A stretch of 64,000 bases of DNA from Lutimonas halocynthiae (lineage in GTDB: Bacteria > Bacteroidota > Bacteroidia > Flavobacteriales > Flavobacteriaceae), in NCBI RefSeq assembly GCF_030409835.1, contig NZ_JAUFQO010000004.1, positions 806,001-870,000 of the forward strand, given 5' to 3'. The position numbers were made by a program, and so were the translations under genes. A model generated the notes under the pieces. That model searched no databases and was not told where the DNA came from. It saw only the letters and a program-made list of their open reading frames with translations. Of the stretch, positions 42,186 to 51,488 are shown piece after piece (within the stretch, counting starts at the first letter, position 1; each line of letters starts with the position of its first letter).

Positions 42186-43022
42186 TCACTCCACAACCCT
42201 CACACTCAAAATCCTCACATCCTTCACAGGTCTGTCAAAGATTCCCGTCTGAACGGAAGAAATAGAATCAATTACCTCAAGACCCTCAATCACCTCGCCA
42301 TACACGGTATAATTCTGATCAAGATGCGGTGTACCACCAATGGTTTTATAAACTTCTCTTTGTGCTGCAGAAATACTGTAAGCAGGAAAATTGGTATAGT
42401 TCTGTGACATGCTATGAATGTGCTCACTATAAACCGCATATTTTTCCATATCCTCTTTGACCAAAGCCACTTGCATAGAATCAAGAAGTGCTTTGTTTTT
42501 TGGATCATTTTTAAAATAATACTCAGAAAGCCAGCTATTCACTCTGAACTGCGCCAGGTCAATAAGACTATCATTTAAGACTTTTCCCTCTACAATATAA
42601 AATTGGGTGCTGCTCGAGGCTCTTTCAATATTACCATCTCTGGCAGCTGCCAGTACACCCTTTTTATGAAACAAATTCGGATTAAATTCAGCAGGGATTT
42701 TATAGTCAAGCCCGCCATTACCCAAGGTATCACCAGGCTTGGCATATTTACTATCAGGATCTCCACCCTGTATCATAAAAGAATCGATCACCCTATGAAA
42801 AAGCACACTGTCATAAACGCCAGCCAGCGCCTGCTTTATAAAATTATCACGATGCAAAGGTGTTTCATTGTACAACTCAAGAACCATGGTTCCATGATCT
42901 GTAACCATTTCAATTTTTTTCCTCACCTCCACTTTTTGAACAGCAACTGTTGGTTTTTGATTACAGGCAAAAACAAGCAAAAAAACAACTAACACTAACG
43001 AGACCCTTACGACTAATTTCAT
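42186..43022 (-). CDS. Cyclophilin-type peptidyl-prolyl isomerase lipoprotein
   Basis: 278 aa. Lipoprotein signal ending LVFACNQK. The cyclophilin fold is clear: MVLELYNETPLHRDNFIK, FHRVIDSFMIQGGDPDS with the catalytic Arg, then GNGGLDYKIPAEF and STQFYIVEG. A helical insertion of about 70 residues (LNDSLIDLAQFRVNSWLSEY...) precedes the final LDQNYTVYGEVIEGLEVID. It speeds proline isomerisation during folding of exported proteins and is probably periplasmic. A TATATTTG box lies about 25 bp upstream on the minus strand. Single gene. Confidence 0.9.
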   Translation of the reverse strand: MKLVVRVSLVLVVFLLVFACNQKPTVAVQKVEVRKKIEMVTDHGTMVLELYNETPLHRDNFIKQALAGVYDSVLFHRVIDSFMIQGGDPDSKYAKPGDTLGNGGLDYKIPAEFNPNLFHKKGVLAAARDGNIERASSSTQFYIVEGKVLNDSLIDLAQFRVNSWLSEYYFKNDPKNKALLDSMQVALVKEDMEKYAVYSEHIHSMSQNYTNFPAYSISAAQREVYKTIGGTPHLDQNYTVYGEVIEGLEVIDSISSVQTGIFDRPVKDVRILSVRVVE

Positions 43023-43574
43023 ATGATACGATTAATTTTAAACGCGCAAATATAATGAATTCAAAAACGAGAAGATTTAGATCTTGATTGGAGATTGGAC
43101 CCTCCTGCCGACGAGGCAGGGATTGGAGATTGAAGATTGGAGATTGGAGATTGGAGATTTTAGAACACACCCCCAGCCCCTCTCAAGAGGGGAGTTGATC
43201 TCATCGTTGACCGCTGTCGCGACGCAAGCGACCTCTTTGAATTCTCGTTTTAGCTTCCGACTTATTTTAGTATGGAAGAGGAGCAGCCGCCAAGTGAAAC
43301 GACTTCGGCTGTGGCAGAAAAAATAAGGAGGAAAAGCTACAGAGAAATCGAAGATTCAGCGAAGCTAATTAAAAGCAGTCTTGAATTTTTCGTTCTTTTG
43401 TTTCAAGACAAAAGAACAAAGAAGAATATTTCACGAATTTTTGTTCAAGTCAAAAAGATAAAAAATTGAAAAAAAAACCGCCTACTGCGCAGCAGAAAAT
43501 GTTAATTCAAGGTTAAAATAGTACACATTTCGATTATAAATGCATATTTTAGTGATGAGAATCAATCATAACTT
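43023..43574. other. Repeat-filled gap upstream of the secreted 147-aa gene
   Basis: Contains a damaged palindrome at about 43100, gattggag tracts, a family C repeat at about 43164-43215 and a family G copy at 43244-43418. Frames at 43084 and 43272 are repeat-derived. Confidence 0.65.
43244..43418 (+). repeat. Family G nested-hairpin element, copy 3
   Basis: Stems TAGCTT with AAGCTA, CTTATTTT with AAAATAAG, and GCAGCC (43283-43288) with GGCTGT (43307-43312, one G-T pair). The final hairpin is gttcttttgt with acaaaagaac instead of the gc-gc form, a paired change. Confidence 0.8.
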
Positions 43575-43618
43575 TGACCCATGTCATTGAAGATTGATTT
43601 CTACGACAGTAATTTTAG
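43575..43618 (+). promoter_or_regulatory. FNR/CRP-type site and -7 box of the 147-aa secreted protein gene
   Basis: TTGACCCATGTCAT (43575-43588), 22 bp, TAATTTTA (43611-43618), 19 bp before the start codon at 43638. Confidence 0.65.
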
Positions 43619-43637
43619 ATAACTTAATCCCCTGAGT

Positions 43638-44081
43638 ATGAAGAAAAATTACTTTACCCTTTTTTTATTGTTTACCCTTTTTTTCGTCTTGAACGCTTCT
43701 TCGCAAACCTATAGTTTAGATGACGGGATGGTTGGAAGAATCCCTATTACGTTTAAAGAAGGCTCGTTTGTCAAAATTCAAGACTCGACGTTGCTCCTCC
43801 AAATAAACGTTGTGGCCTTTCAACAATCAGTTAGTGAGTACAAAATTGTACAAGACGAAACTAAAAAACATGATGATCGAGAAATTAGAACTCTGCGCTT
43901 GTTAAGCACCAGCGATGAGAACATTAGAATCCATGGAACCATCGTAACAGGTGATTCAGTGCGCAATACCTTATCAGCCAACTACTATGATATGACTACC
44001 CAAATCACGACTCCGTATGTGATTTATATTGGGGACGAAAGTTATGTTAGGTTGCAACCGGTTGCCAGTGAGGGTTTTTGA
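43638..44081 (+). CDS. Small secreted protein of unknown function
   Basis: 147 aa. Signal peptide MKKNYFTLFLLFTLFFVLNA ends before SSQ. The mature part is beta-rich (GRIPITFKEGSFVKIQDS; LLQINVVAFQQSV; ENIRIHGTIVTGD). No family recognised. It belongs by promoter structure to the same putative FNR-type regulon as the universal stress genes. The stop codon borders a family D repeat region. Confidence 0.7.
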   Translation: MKKNYFTLFLLFTLFFVLNASSQTYSLDDGMVGRIPITFKEGSFVKIQDSTLLLQINVVAFQQSVSEYKIVQDETKKHDDREIRTLRLLSTSDENIRIHGTIVTGDSVRNTLSANYYDMTTQITTPYVIYIGDESYVRLQPVASEGF

Positions 44082-44223
44082 TTGAACATTTGAAATTTTT
44101 GAATGTAGAATCTCTAATGCCTACCTCGTCGGCGAGGCAGAGAATTAAGATTATATTTCTATTCATTTTTTTTACTCATCCCTCTTTTATTTGCATTAAG
44201 GAATTCGTGATGTGCTTCGCAGT

Positions 44224-44420
44224 TGCTTCTCCAAAAAAAACGAACCAAAAAAAAGGAGCCTTTTACGAGGTGTTTTTTAGGTTTTTCTATCGAACACCTA
44301 AAAACCGTTTGCAAAGCGCTAAATTTCTTCCAAGCCTGTCTGCCGACAGGCAGGGTTTCAGAAATTCTTTACGCGCTTTTTAACATACACTGACGTAAAA
44401 GCTTCGGTCCAAAGAATGAT
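44224..44420 (+). repeat. Family D intergenic repeat, copy 4, with an inverted palindrome insert
   Basis: The insert CCTGTCTGCCGACAGGCAGG (44335-44354) lies between ccaag and gtttcag. It is the exact reverse complement of the insert at 290-309 at the same site. Outer arms are AAAGCGC (about 44314) and GCGCTTT. The gap 44082-44455 otherwise shows a damaged palindrome at about 44130. Confidence 0.85.
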
Positions 44421-44455
44421 TTTAGTTGATAAAGAGCGGAAAAAGAAAAAAAATA

Positions 44456-45892
44456 CTATTTCACAATCTCCAAAGGAGGATTAACCCACTCCCCTGAAAG
44501 TGCAGTTTCTTTAGGTCCATATAGGCGCATAACGCAGTAAAAAGGTCCGTCAGGTGCTGGTAGCCAATTAGGCTCCAATTCTTTACCAGGCGACTCTTTT
44601 TGGACATATAAGGTCAAGGAACCGTCTTCACCAAAAACAAAACTATCTAGTGAATTCGAGTTAAGTAAATACCTGTCTAATGAATTATCAATAAACAATT
44701 GGGTAGTGCCATCATACATGCTCAATGACCAGAACGCATTTACAGGAGGCAAAGCGTCTTTTTCAAAGGTCATGGTATATTTATTGCTTGCGGCATCAAA
44801 AGGAACACCTGAAGCATCTACTAAATAGGTCGGGTAAATGGCCTCTTCACCCGAATTACCATAAAGACCCATTAAGGCCGCTACAGCGCGCATTACATAA
44901 AAGTTATCCGAATTATAATTTTCTCTGGCACTTTTTGTCAAAAACGATCTTGTTCCAAAAATCTTAGCACTGGCTAAAGGGTCATGGGTAATGGCATTTT
45001 TAAAATCATCCATTTCTTGATACCCTGCAGCAACACCTTCTTCAATTGCTTTTTGTGTTGCAGCGTCAAAACGATTTATATCGAAACCTTCTTTTGTGCC
45101 AATCCCTAACTTCGCCATTCGGGCTCTGATTTCCGATTCAGAGGCAATTGGTTCGGTAAGATTGAGCATATAGTCTAAGTAAGGAAACATTGCGGTGGTC
45201 AGTTCATCACCATCCTGCCATGCAAGTACAGTTTCATTTCTTTCGGCAACTACAGGTGTTTTTCCTAAAAAACTACTTAGGCCCTGTACCTTATAGACGT
45301 CTTGAATTGTCTTCACATTATCAAGGTCGTCCTCACCCATTAACTGAGTGCGTACCACCACAAAAAACAGATCCGTTTCACAAGTAATAACCTCTGTAAT
45401 ACCTTCAGGTTTCTCACCTTCCCATCCTTGACTTACAACCATGTAATTCCCGGCCTTATTTCCGGTAGTTAGCGTACCTAAGTAAGCAAAATTGTGTGTA
45501 AACACATCAACCAGTTGAAAATGATAAAATCTATCAGGCTCCATTTCTGGAACTGAAATCACCCGTGGTTCATCCTTAATATCTACCCAGAACATACAAT
45601 AAGGTGTGTCAGAATTAGGCGTTACAATAGTCTTGTCTTCAGGCGTAAACAAACGTGCTTCGCAAACTATTTGATTCATCTGGCCCTTATATTCTGCTGA
45701 TTTATCATTCAAGACATAATTATACAAAGTCTTGTAATTCATCACAATAGGGAAGCCATATACATACGCTTCTTTGGCGATTTCTTTTGCTTCTTCAGGG
45801 CCCAATTGTTCTTTTGTTTCGCAGGCAGTAATTAGTAATCCAATAACTAGAATTCCAATTAGTTTCGAAAATAATGCGGTAGCCTTTTTCAT
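44456..45892 (-). CDS. DUF1254/DUF1214 domain lipoprotein (copy 2)
   Basis: 478 aa. Lipoprotein signal with LLITACETK. DUF1254 region from about 35 (AKEAYVYGFPIVMNYKTLYN) to about 170, and a C-terminal DUF1214 region with ALPPVNAFWSLSMYDG and the end MRLYGPKETALSGEWVNPPL. It shares domain order with the gene at 33249 but is clearly diverged, so the duplication is old or the two were acquired separately. Envelope location; activity not established. Single gene. Confidence 0.87.
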   Translation of the reverse strand: MKKATALFSKLIGILVIGLLITACETKEQLGPEEAKEIAKEAYVYGFPIVMNYKTLYNYVLNDKSAEYKGQMNQIVCEARLFTPEDKTIVTPNSDTPYCMFWVDIKDEPRVISVPEMEPDRFYHFQLVDVFTHNFAYLGTLTTGNKAGNYMVVSQGWEGEKPEGITEVITCETDLFFVVVRTQLMGEDDLDNVKTIQDVYKVQGLSSFLGKTPVVAERNETVLAWQDGDELTTAMFPYLDYMLNLTEPIASESEIRARMAKLGIGTKEGFDINRFDAATQKAIEEGVAAGYQEMDDFKNAITHDPLASAKIFGTRSFLTKSARENYNSDNFYVMRAVAALMGLYGNSGEEAIYPTYLVDASGVPFDAASNKYTMTFEKDALPPVNAFWSLSMYDGTTQLFIDNSLDRYLLNSNSLDSFVFGEDGSLTLYVQKESPGKELEPNWLPAPDGPFYCVMRLYGPKETALSGEWVNPPLEIVK

Positions 45893-46531
45893 AATATTGA
45901 TATTATTTGTGAATATGATTTATTCTGATTTATTCATCATAAAACCTATAGCTCCGGCAACTCAATTACTATGCTTTTAATGCTGAAAATTACTTCATCT
46001 AAGTCTATACAAATATAAGAAGGTAATCGCCATTTTTAGCAAGTACCACCCGATTTTTAGTGATTAAAATACCCGTTAACGAGGAAGGGATTGGAGATTG
46101 GAGATTTAAGATTGGAGATTTGACCCGCCTGCCGGCGAGGCAGAGATTTGAGATTGAAGATTGAAGATTGGAGATTGGAGATTGGAGATTTTTGATTTAA
46201 GAAGTAAACTCGCCAACAAAATTGTTGTTTAGATCGAAATCGGCCTTTTTGATTTTTAGTCTTGCATCCTGATAATTTTAGCATGGCAGAAGCAATAGCC
46301 CTCGAGTGAAACGGCTAGGGCTATGGTGGCGTAAAAATTATCAGCTTGATGCACAGAAAAATGAAAACAGCCTTGATCTTTTCGTTCTTTTGCATCAAGG
46401 CAAAAGGACAAAGAACAATATCAAAAGATTTTTTTTGATTAAAACCTCTTAATTCCAGGTAATGTAAGATCAAAAAGCTAAAACACACCCCAGCCCCTTT
46501 CAAGAGGGGAATTCATCTGATCAAAACTTTA
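45893..46531. other. 639-bp gap with repeats
   Basis: The first 180 bp are the leader of the 45892 gene. Then come gattggag tracts (46088-46190) with a GCCTGCCGGCGAGGC palindrome at about 46127, a family F element (46250-46411) and a family C repeat at about 46481-46520. No gene. Confidence 0.65.
46250..46411 (+). repeat. Family F nested-hairpin element, copy 3
   Basis: Outer TGCATC with GATGCA, middle GATAATTTT with AAAATTATC, inner ATAGCCC with GGGCTAT, followed by the cttttgcatcaaggcaaaag hairpin. Confidence 0.8.
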
Positions 46532-48790
46532 TTAAAAAGAGCCTGAATAAATCGGCAAAACAACTCTGCTCCCTTTTTGAATCTTAATCACTAAAGGCGT
46601 ATCTGCATCATTTATTGATTCACTGCTCACATCTTTTCCGGTACCGTAATTAATTTGTCCGGAAGCGTTTTTATTTCCGTTCACTACGATCATGATCTTG
46701 CTGTTTTTTGAAATTTTCTTACTCACAATTCTTGTATTGTCAAATAGTATGGTTGTTAGTGTATTGGGGGTCAATAGTTTTCTGTGCTCATTGCTCTCTG
46801 CATAACTTGCGCGTCCGATATAAAAACTCAGGTGAAAGTACTTGCCTTCAGCTGTCAATTCATACAGATTTACGCCGAAGTCAAAATCTTTCTTATTGAT
46901 TTCTACTATTAATTCTCCAGAAAAGGAGCCGTTAAAAACCAGTTCTTCTGTAAAAGCATCACTTACAAAAACAAGGCCGTCATGTAGGTTGATACTGTCT
47001 TTGAGTATAGGCCAGGGATAATAATCGGTATTATTCATGGCTGTTCTGTCTGCCAGGTCCACTTCTATGCTCAGCGTTCCTTTGCCTGGCTTTTCAGGTT
47101 GCAAGGGATACTGACCTTCCGATAAAGTCATACCTAAATAGAAAGAGCGCGATTCATTTTTTAAGGCTTCTAGTGAAGGAGCATGCATCCAGCTATTGGC
47201 GCCCATCACCTGAACGTTCACCTTATCTTTGAGCAGCGCCGGTTTTTCTTTGCCTTTTAAGATAAAATCAAACCACTCATAGGCCAATCCTTCTCTGATA
47301 TTCAATGCTGCCGCCTCATCAATTTCATAGCCATGTAAATACGCACTTGATGCAAATTGTGCCGTCCAATGATCATAGGGCCCCATGAGCAAGTAATGCT
47401 CCGCATTTGGATTGTATTTTAAATGTTCGGCATAGTAATACATAGCGCCTCGCTGCGAGTCATCATAATAACCTGTGATCGTGAGTATCGGGATGTTGAT
47501 ATGTGCAAACTCCTGCTGGTAAGGAATCATTCCTTGCCAATAGTCATCATAACTAGGATGGCTGATCCATTCCTGAAAAAGCGGTCTGGAGGTTCCTTCT
47601 ATGCTATCCATTTTCTGAAAAGCTTTGCCAGATTCAAACCAGGTTTTTTCCAGCGTATTCCATCTGTCACGATCAAAATTCGCGGCTTTGTCTAAGAACT
47701 TATTGCTGGTCACATAGGGTATCCACTTATAAGGGAAATTATAGAAAATATTATTCTCTATGGGGTAATCAATGCCGGGCGCAATCGATACCATGGGAAT
47801 GATAGTTTTTAAAGCGGGGTGTACCTTTTCTTTCATTGAGGCCCATTGGGCAAAACCATCATAACTGCCACCATACATACCAATGCTTTCGTTGTTCCAG
47901 CTTTGTTTGCTGACCCAATCGATTACTGCATAAACGTCCTTATATTCATGTTTTAGCGGATCAATGACACTAGCACTAAGTCGCTTTCCTCTGGCTGTTG
48001 CTACCACACCTGCATACCCTTTTGAAGCAGCTAATAGGGCATGCCTTTTATTGGATGATTCGGCATACATGGTAAACAACACGACCGCGGGCAGCGGTCC
48101 TGTATCTCTCTTGCGAGCTGTAATTACAGTGAGTTCTGCGCCATCTCTTGGCGATACGATGAGCTGCTCGTTGATGACATATCGGTTATTTTCATCCTGT
48201 TCTATGACCTCAAAAACAAGAGGTTCGGTCTGGATATTTACATGGTATAAAAAATAAGATTTTAAAAGCGTCAAGGCCTGATCAGCACCGATGGAACTGC
48301 CTGTAATCTTGCCGTATTCAGCCTCAAAAGCATTGGTGAATTGGGCCACGGCATCATAGGTCGTGAAAACAATAGTCGCCGAATAGGCCTGTTCATCATT
48401 ACAATTTTCCAGATACGCTTTAAAAACTGATCGATAAGCTTCGTTAAACGTAACTGCAGATTCCAATTGCGTAATTTTCGCTTTTGAAAACAATTCATAG
48501 GGCATATAACCCGGATGCCCATGATTCAAATCTGAATCTTCTCTCAGCGATTGGATCGTCTTGATAGAAGCCTCATAATCACCAGCCAGAATTTCAATCA
48601 TATAACGATTAAAGGCTTCTATTTCCTGGTCTCCTGTCTGACTTCGCTGCAAATAGTCTGAGGCAAGATCTTGCATTTCCAAGGCCACCACTACTGTGTC
48701 TGTCAAGGCTGCTTTTTCGATTTTTAGCTCTTGACCTACAGCAGTCAGGTTAATTAATGCAATAATTAATAGCTCGAATAATTTCTTCAT
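46532..48790 (-). CDS. CocE/NonD family secreted hydrolase
   Basis: 752 aa. Signal peptide MKKLFELLIIALINLTAVG. A helical N-terminal segment (to about 170) is followed by the alpha/beta-hydrolase domain, with nucleophile elbow GMYGGSYDGFAQW (Ser at about 306). The cap domain covers about 340-450. A C-terminal jelly-roll domain (LSIEVDLADRT...) is typical of X-Pro dipeptidyl-peptidase and CocE enzymes. It would cleave esters or aminoacyl peptides outside the cytoplasm; substrate unknown. The gene starts 8 bp after a lipoprotein gene on the same strand. Confidence 0.88.
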   Translation of the reverse strand: MKKLFELLIIALINLTAVGQELKIEKAALTDTVVVALEMQDLASDYLQRSQTGDQEIEAFNRYMIEILAGDYEASIKTIQSLREDSDLNHGHPGYMPYELFSKAKITQLESAVTFNEAYRSVFKAYLENCNDEQAYSATIVFTTYDAVAQFTNAFEAEYGKITGSSIGADQALTLLKSYFLYHVNIQTEPLVFEVIEQDENNRYVINEQLIVSPRDGAELTVITARKRDTGPLPAVVLFTMYAESSNKRHALLAASKGYAGVVATARGKRLSASVIDPLKHEYKDVYAVIDWVSKQSWNNESIGMYGGSYDGFAQWASMKEKVHPALKTIIPMVSIAPGIDYPIENNIFYNFPYKWIPYVTSNKFLDKAANFDRDRWNTLEKTWFESGKAFQKMDSIEGTSRPLFQEWISHPSYDDYWQGMIPYQQEFAHINIPILTITGYYDDSQRGAMYYYAEHLKYNPNAEHYLLMGPYDHWTAQFASSAYLHGYEIDEAAALNIREGLAYEWFDFILKGKEKPALLKDKVNVQVMGANSWMHAPSLEALKNESRSFYLGMTLSEGQYPLQPEKPGKGTLSIEVDLADRTAMNNTDYYPWPILKDSINLHDGLVFVSDAFTEELVFNGSFSGELIVEINKKDFDFGVNLYELTAEGKYFHLSFYIGRASYAESNEHRKLLTPNTLTTILFDNTRIVSKKISKNSKIMIVVNGNKNASGQINYGTGKDVSSESINDADTPLVIKIQKGSRVVLPIYSGSF

Positions 48791-48798
48791 GTGTTTTT

Positions 48799-49434
48799 TT
48801 ATTGTCCGGTTTTATAATCATAAAGCTCAAACACATATGAACCATAACCGTCATCTTGTACATGTTTGATATTCATTTTTAAAGCTGGCGCATACCAGTA
48901 AGTTTCATTTATTTCAGAACTTCCTCCTATTGAATTGGTAATGGTCCCTCTATGTACAATTTCATAAGCCATAAATCTTCCAGCAAGCACAGCCTCTGCT
49001 CCATATGACACTACCTCAACGTCTTGACTTGTTTTCATAGGAGTACCTTCAGAGTTTTTCCAGTCACTCTCGTGTTTCCACTTTTTACCTACTTTTAGAG
49101 GCCATTTGCGAAAAGGAGTGCTGCTTTTTTCTTGGTTTAAAGTACTTGAAACCATAACGGTGTCATTACCATTCCAAAATCCCAAAGTCCCCTTAAATTC
49201 TACTACCTCTAGTATATCTTTGCCTTCCCATCTGATTTTCCCTTCAGCGACGCTTTTCTCTAACCATGTCCATTTTTCGCCTATGCGATACTCATCTAAG
49301 GTGGGTTCTGAGGTTACATGTTCTGAAGTTGCAGGTTCAGCAGATGTCGATTCAGAAATTGTATTATGAGGTTCCTTCTTGCAGGCAGTGAATGCCATGA
49401 TTACTATTAAAACTAAGATCGTGTAATTTTTCAT
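48799..49434 (-). CDS. Putative lipoprotein of unknown function
   Basis: 211 aa. Signal with lipobox MAFTACKKE at about residues 14-22. A low-complexity Ser/Thr/Glu/Pro linker follows (TSESTSAEPATSEHVTSEP), then a beta-rich domain with GEKWTWLEKSVAEGKIRWEG and YWYAPALKMNIKHVQ. It precedes the CocE-type hydrolase by 8 bp, so the two form an operon. It may be a periplasmic partner, but no family was recognised. Confidence 0.75.
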   Translation of the reverse strand: MKNYTILVLIVIMAFTACKKEPHNTISESTSAEPATSEHVTSEPTLDEYRIGEKWTWLEKSVAEGKIRWEGKDILEVVEFKGTLGFWNGNDTVMVSSTLNQEKSSTPFRKWPLKVGKKWKHESDWKNSEGTPMKTSQDVEVVSYGAEAVLAGRFMAYEIVHRGTITNSIGGSSEINETYWYAPALKMNIKHVQDDGYGSYVFELYDYKTGQ

Positions 49435-49572
49435 GTTATAATAAGTTTAAAATTTTTCAGAGTTACCTCGGAAAGTTATGATTAATAAAAATGATTTTTT
49501 TAATGTATTTTTCCATTATCAAGCTTTTTTAAAGCTTAATTCAAGATATTATTTCAATAAAACTTCAATTGA

Positions 49573-50760
49573 TTATTCTAATTCTAATTTGCGAATCATC
49601 TCTTTCGCATTCTCATTTGCACTGTCTAATGCTAAAGACTTTTTATAATGCTGCATCGCATTTTCTATATCACCCTTAAGCATATATACTTCTCCTAAAC
49701 TGTCAAAGGCATTTGCAGAACCTGGGTAATTTGTGGTGTTCAGTGTAAAAAATACCAGGGCCTTCTCATAATTCTCTTTTCTCAGATGTTCATAGCCAAT
49801 AGTATTGATGTCATTTTCAGGAGGCAAGAAGGCCCCATTGTAATTCGTTTTATAGTACGCTTCAATCTCTTCAATAGAACTGCCACTCATATTTTTCATT
49901 CTAAGCCCCTTGTAAATGAACTGCATCCCATGATACAAACTCATCAATGCTACCGTCCAGTGATTTTCTTCTTTAAAATATTCGAGTTCAATATTTGTTG
50001 GAGCGATTCCTTTGTTTTTTAAAGTCGTATTGAATAATTCATGCGCGTTAATATTTGCTTTGAACACCCCTGGAATTCTATCAAAATTCTCAAACTTATC
50101 AGCCGTAGACACATAGATTCTCTTATTTTTTATTTGCTCAAGATCAGTGCTGCTTATTTGCTTGACAACATATTGGTCATCCCACCAAAAGCTTGGATCC
50201 ATTGAAACAAAACCATTAAATGAAGATGCTTTTGAAAGATAAGATGAGCCTACCAACAAGCCTCCATGAGAAATCCCTACCAGCATTTTAAAAGAATTGC
50301 TTCTGTAATTTGCTTCGACTTCGGGTACTAATTCTTCTTCAATAAATTTTAAAAATGCAGCACTTCCGCCACTCGTTTTCTGGTTTTCTACAGCACTAGA
50401 TCCATTTAGGTTGGTCAAATAATTGGTCGGTGTAAAATCTCTTACCCTGTCTACATTTGTGATCGCGATAATGATCATTTCAGGTATTTGACCCCCTTGA
50501 ACCATCTGTTTCAGAATGCCAGAATGAGAATGGTAAGTAACCTCTCCGTCTAACAAAACCAAGATGGGATATTCTTTTGAACTTGTCTCATAAGATTCAG
50601 GAAGTTCAAGAAAATATGTTCGCGCTTCATTTAAAACTTTAGATTGAATTGTATGGCTTGTTCCTATTTCAAATGTGCCGCTTTTTTGTGCAACAGCCTG
50701 TAACTGAAACAAGGTAAAAAACACAAGGAGTACTTTTGATATGTGATTGATTCTTTTCAT
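49573..50760 (-). CDS. Secreted esterase-family (enterochelin-esterase-like) hydrolase with TPR repeats
   Basis: 395 aa from ATG 50760 (MKRINHISKVLLVFFTLFQL), which gives a clear signal peptide; eight further upstream codons are open. The hydrolase domain (about 20-265) has the nucleophile motif VGISHGGLL and a late His in KEENHWTVALM. Two TPR units follow at the C-terminus (YEKALVFFTLNTTNYPGSAN, GDIENAMQHYKKSLAL). It lies 8 bp after the LytTR regulator stop and is probably controlled with it. Substrate unknown. Confidence 0.85.
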   Translation of the reverse strand: MKRINHISKVLLVFFTLFQLQAVAQKSGTFEIGTSHTIQSKVLNEARTYFLELPESYETSSKEYPILVLLDGEVTYHSHSGILKQMVQGGQIPEMIIIAITNVDRVRDFTPTNYLTNLNGSSAVENQKTSGGSAAFLKFIEEELVPEVEANYRSNSFKMLVGISHGGLLVGSSYLSKASSFNGFVSMDPSFWWDDQYVVKQISSTDLEQIKNKRIYVSTADKFENFDRIPGVFKANINAHELFNTTLKNKGIAPTNIELEYFKEENHWTVALMSLYHGMQFIYKGLRMKNMSGSSIEEIEAYYKTNYNGAFLPPENDINTIGYEHLRKENYEKALVFFTLNTTNYPGSANAFDSLGEVYMLKGDIENAMQHYKKSLALDSANENAKEMIRKLELE

Positions 50761-50768
50761 TTTTTTAA

Positions 50769-51488
50769 TTATAAACTGTTCCAATTTTTAAATTTGGCTG
50801 ATTGTCGGCTTGACACCTCCAAAGATTCTCCGCTTGTTAAAGTGATTTGCAACTTGCCATTAAAATGGGGATGAATTTCTTTAATGTACTGCGTATTGAT
50901 GATCTGACTCCTGTTGATTCTAAAGAATACAGTGGGATCCAGCTTATCTGCCAACAGGTTTAAGGAACGCTTGATCATTGCTTTGTCTTCTCCAAAAAAC
51001 AAGCGGGCATAATTGTCCATAGATTGAATGAGCCTGATATCCGTTAAGGGAATAAAAAAACATTTTTCTCCGTCCTTTATAAAGATTTTGTGATGCATCG
51101 GCAATGCATCTCGCTTTGCTTCTCTTTTAGCAAAAGTTGCCTTCACCTTTTCAATGCTTACAGCAAAACGTTCATCCCGCAAAGGTTTTACCAGGTAATC
51201 AATGGCGTTAACTTCAAAAGCTTTTACAGCATATTGATCATAGGCAGTGGTAAATACCACTTCAGGAACTATCGTTAGTTCTTCTAATAAATCAAAGCCC
51301 GATTTTTCTGGCATATGGATGTCTAAAAAAATCAAATCCGGACGTTCTTTATCTATCAAAACAATAGCCTCGTCTACATTGGCCGCTTCTCCCAAGACAA
51401 CAAATTCAGGATAGGCAGACAGGGCTCTTTTCACTTCTTCCCGCGCTAAGCGCTCATCATCTATAATAATCGTTTTGTAGGTATTCAT
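50769..51488 (-). CDS. LytTR-family two-component response regulator
   Basis: 239 aa. Receiver domain (1-120) with phospho-acceptor Asp56 in LIFLDIHMPEKSG and the conserved Lys in NAIDYLVKPL. The LytTR DNA-binding domain is at about 140-239 (FIPLTDIRLIQSMDNYARLF, FFRINRSQIINTQYIKEIHP). It overlaps the histidine kinase gene by four bases (ATGA), so kinase and regulator form one operon with the esterase downstream. Target promoters are not visible in the window. Confidence 0.95.
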   Translation of the reverse strand: MNTYKTIIIDDERLAREEVKRALSAYPEFVVLGEAANVDEAIVLIDKERPDLIFLDIHMPEKSGFDLLEELTIVPEVVFTTAYDQYAVKAFEVNAIDYLVKPLRDERFAVSIEKVKATFAKREAKRDALPMHHKIFIKDGEKCFFIPLTDIRLIQSMDNYARLFFGEDKAMIKRSLNLLADKLDPTVFFRINRSQIINTQYIKEIHPHFNGKLQITLTSGESLEVSSRQSAKFKNWNSL

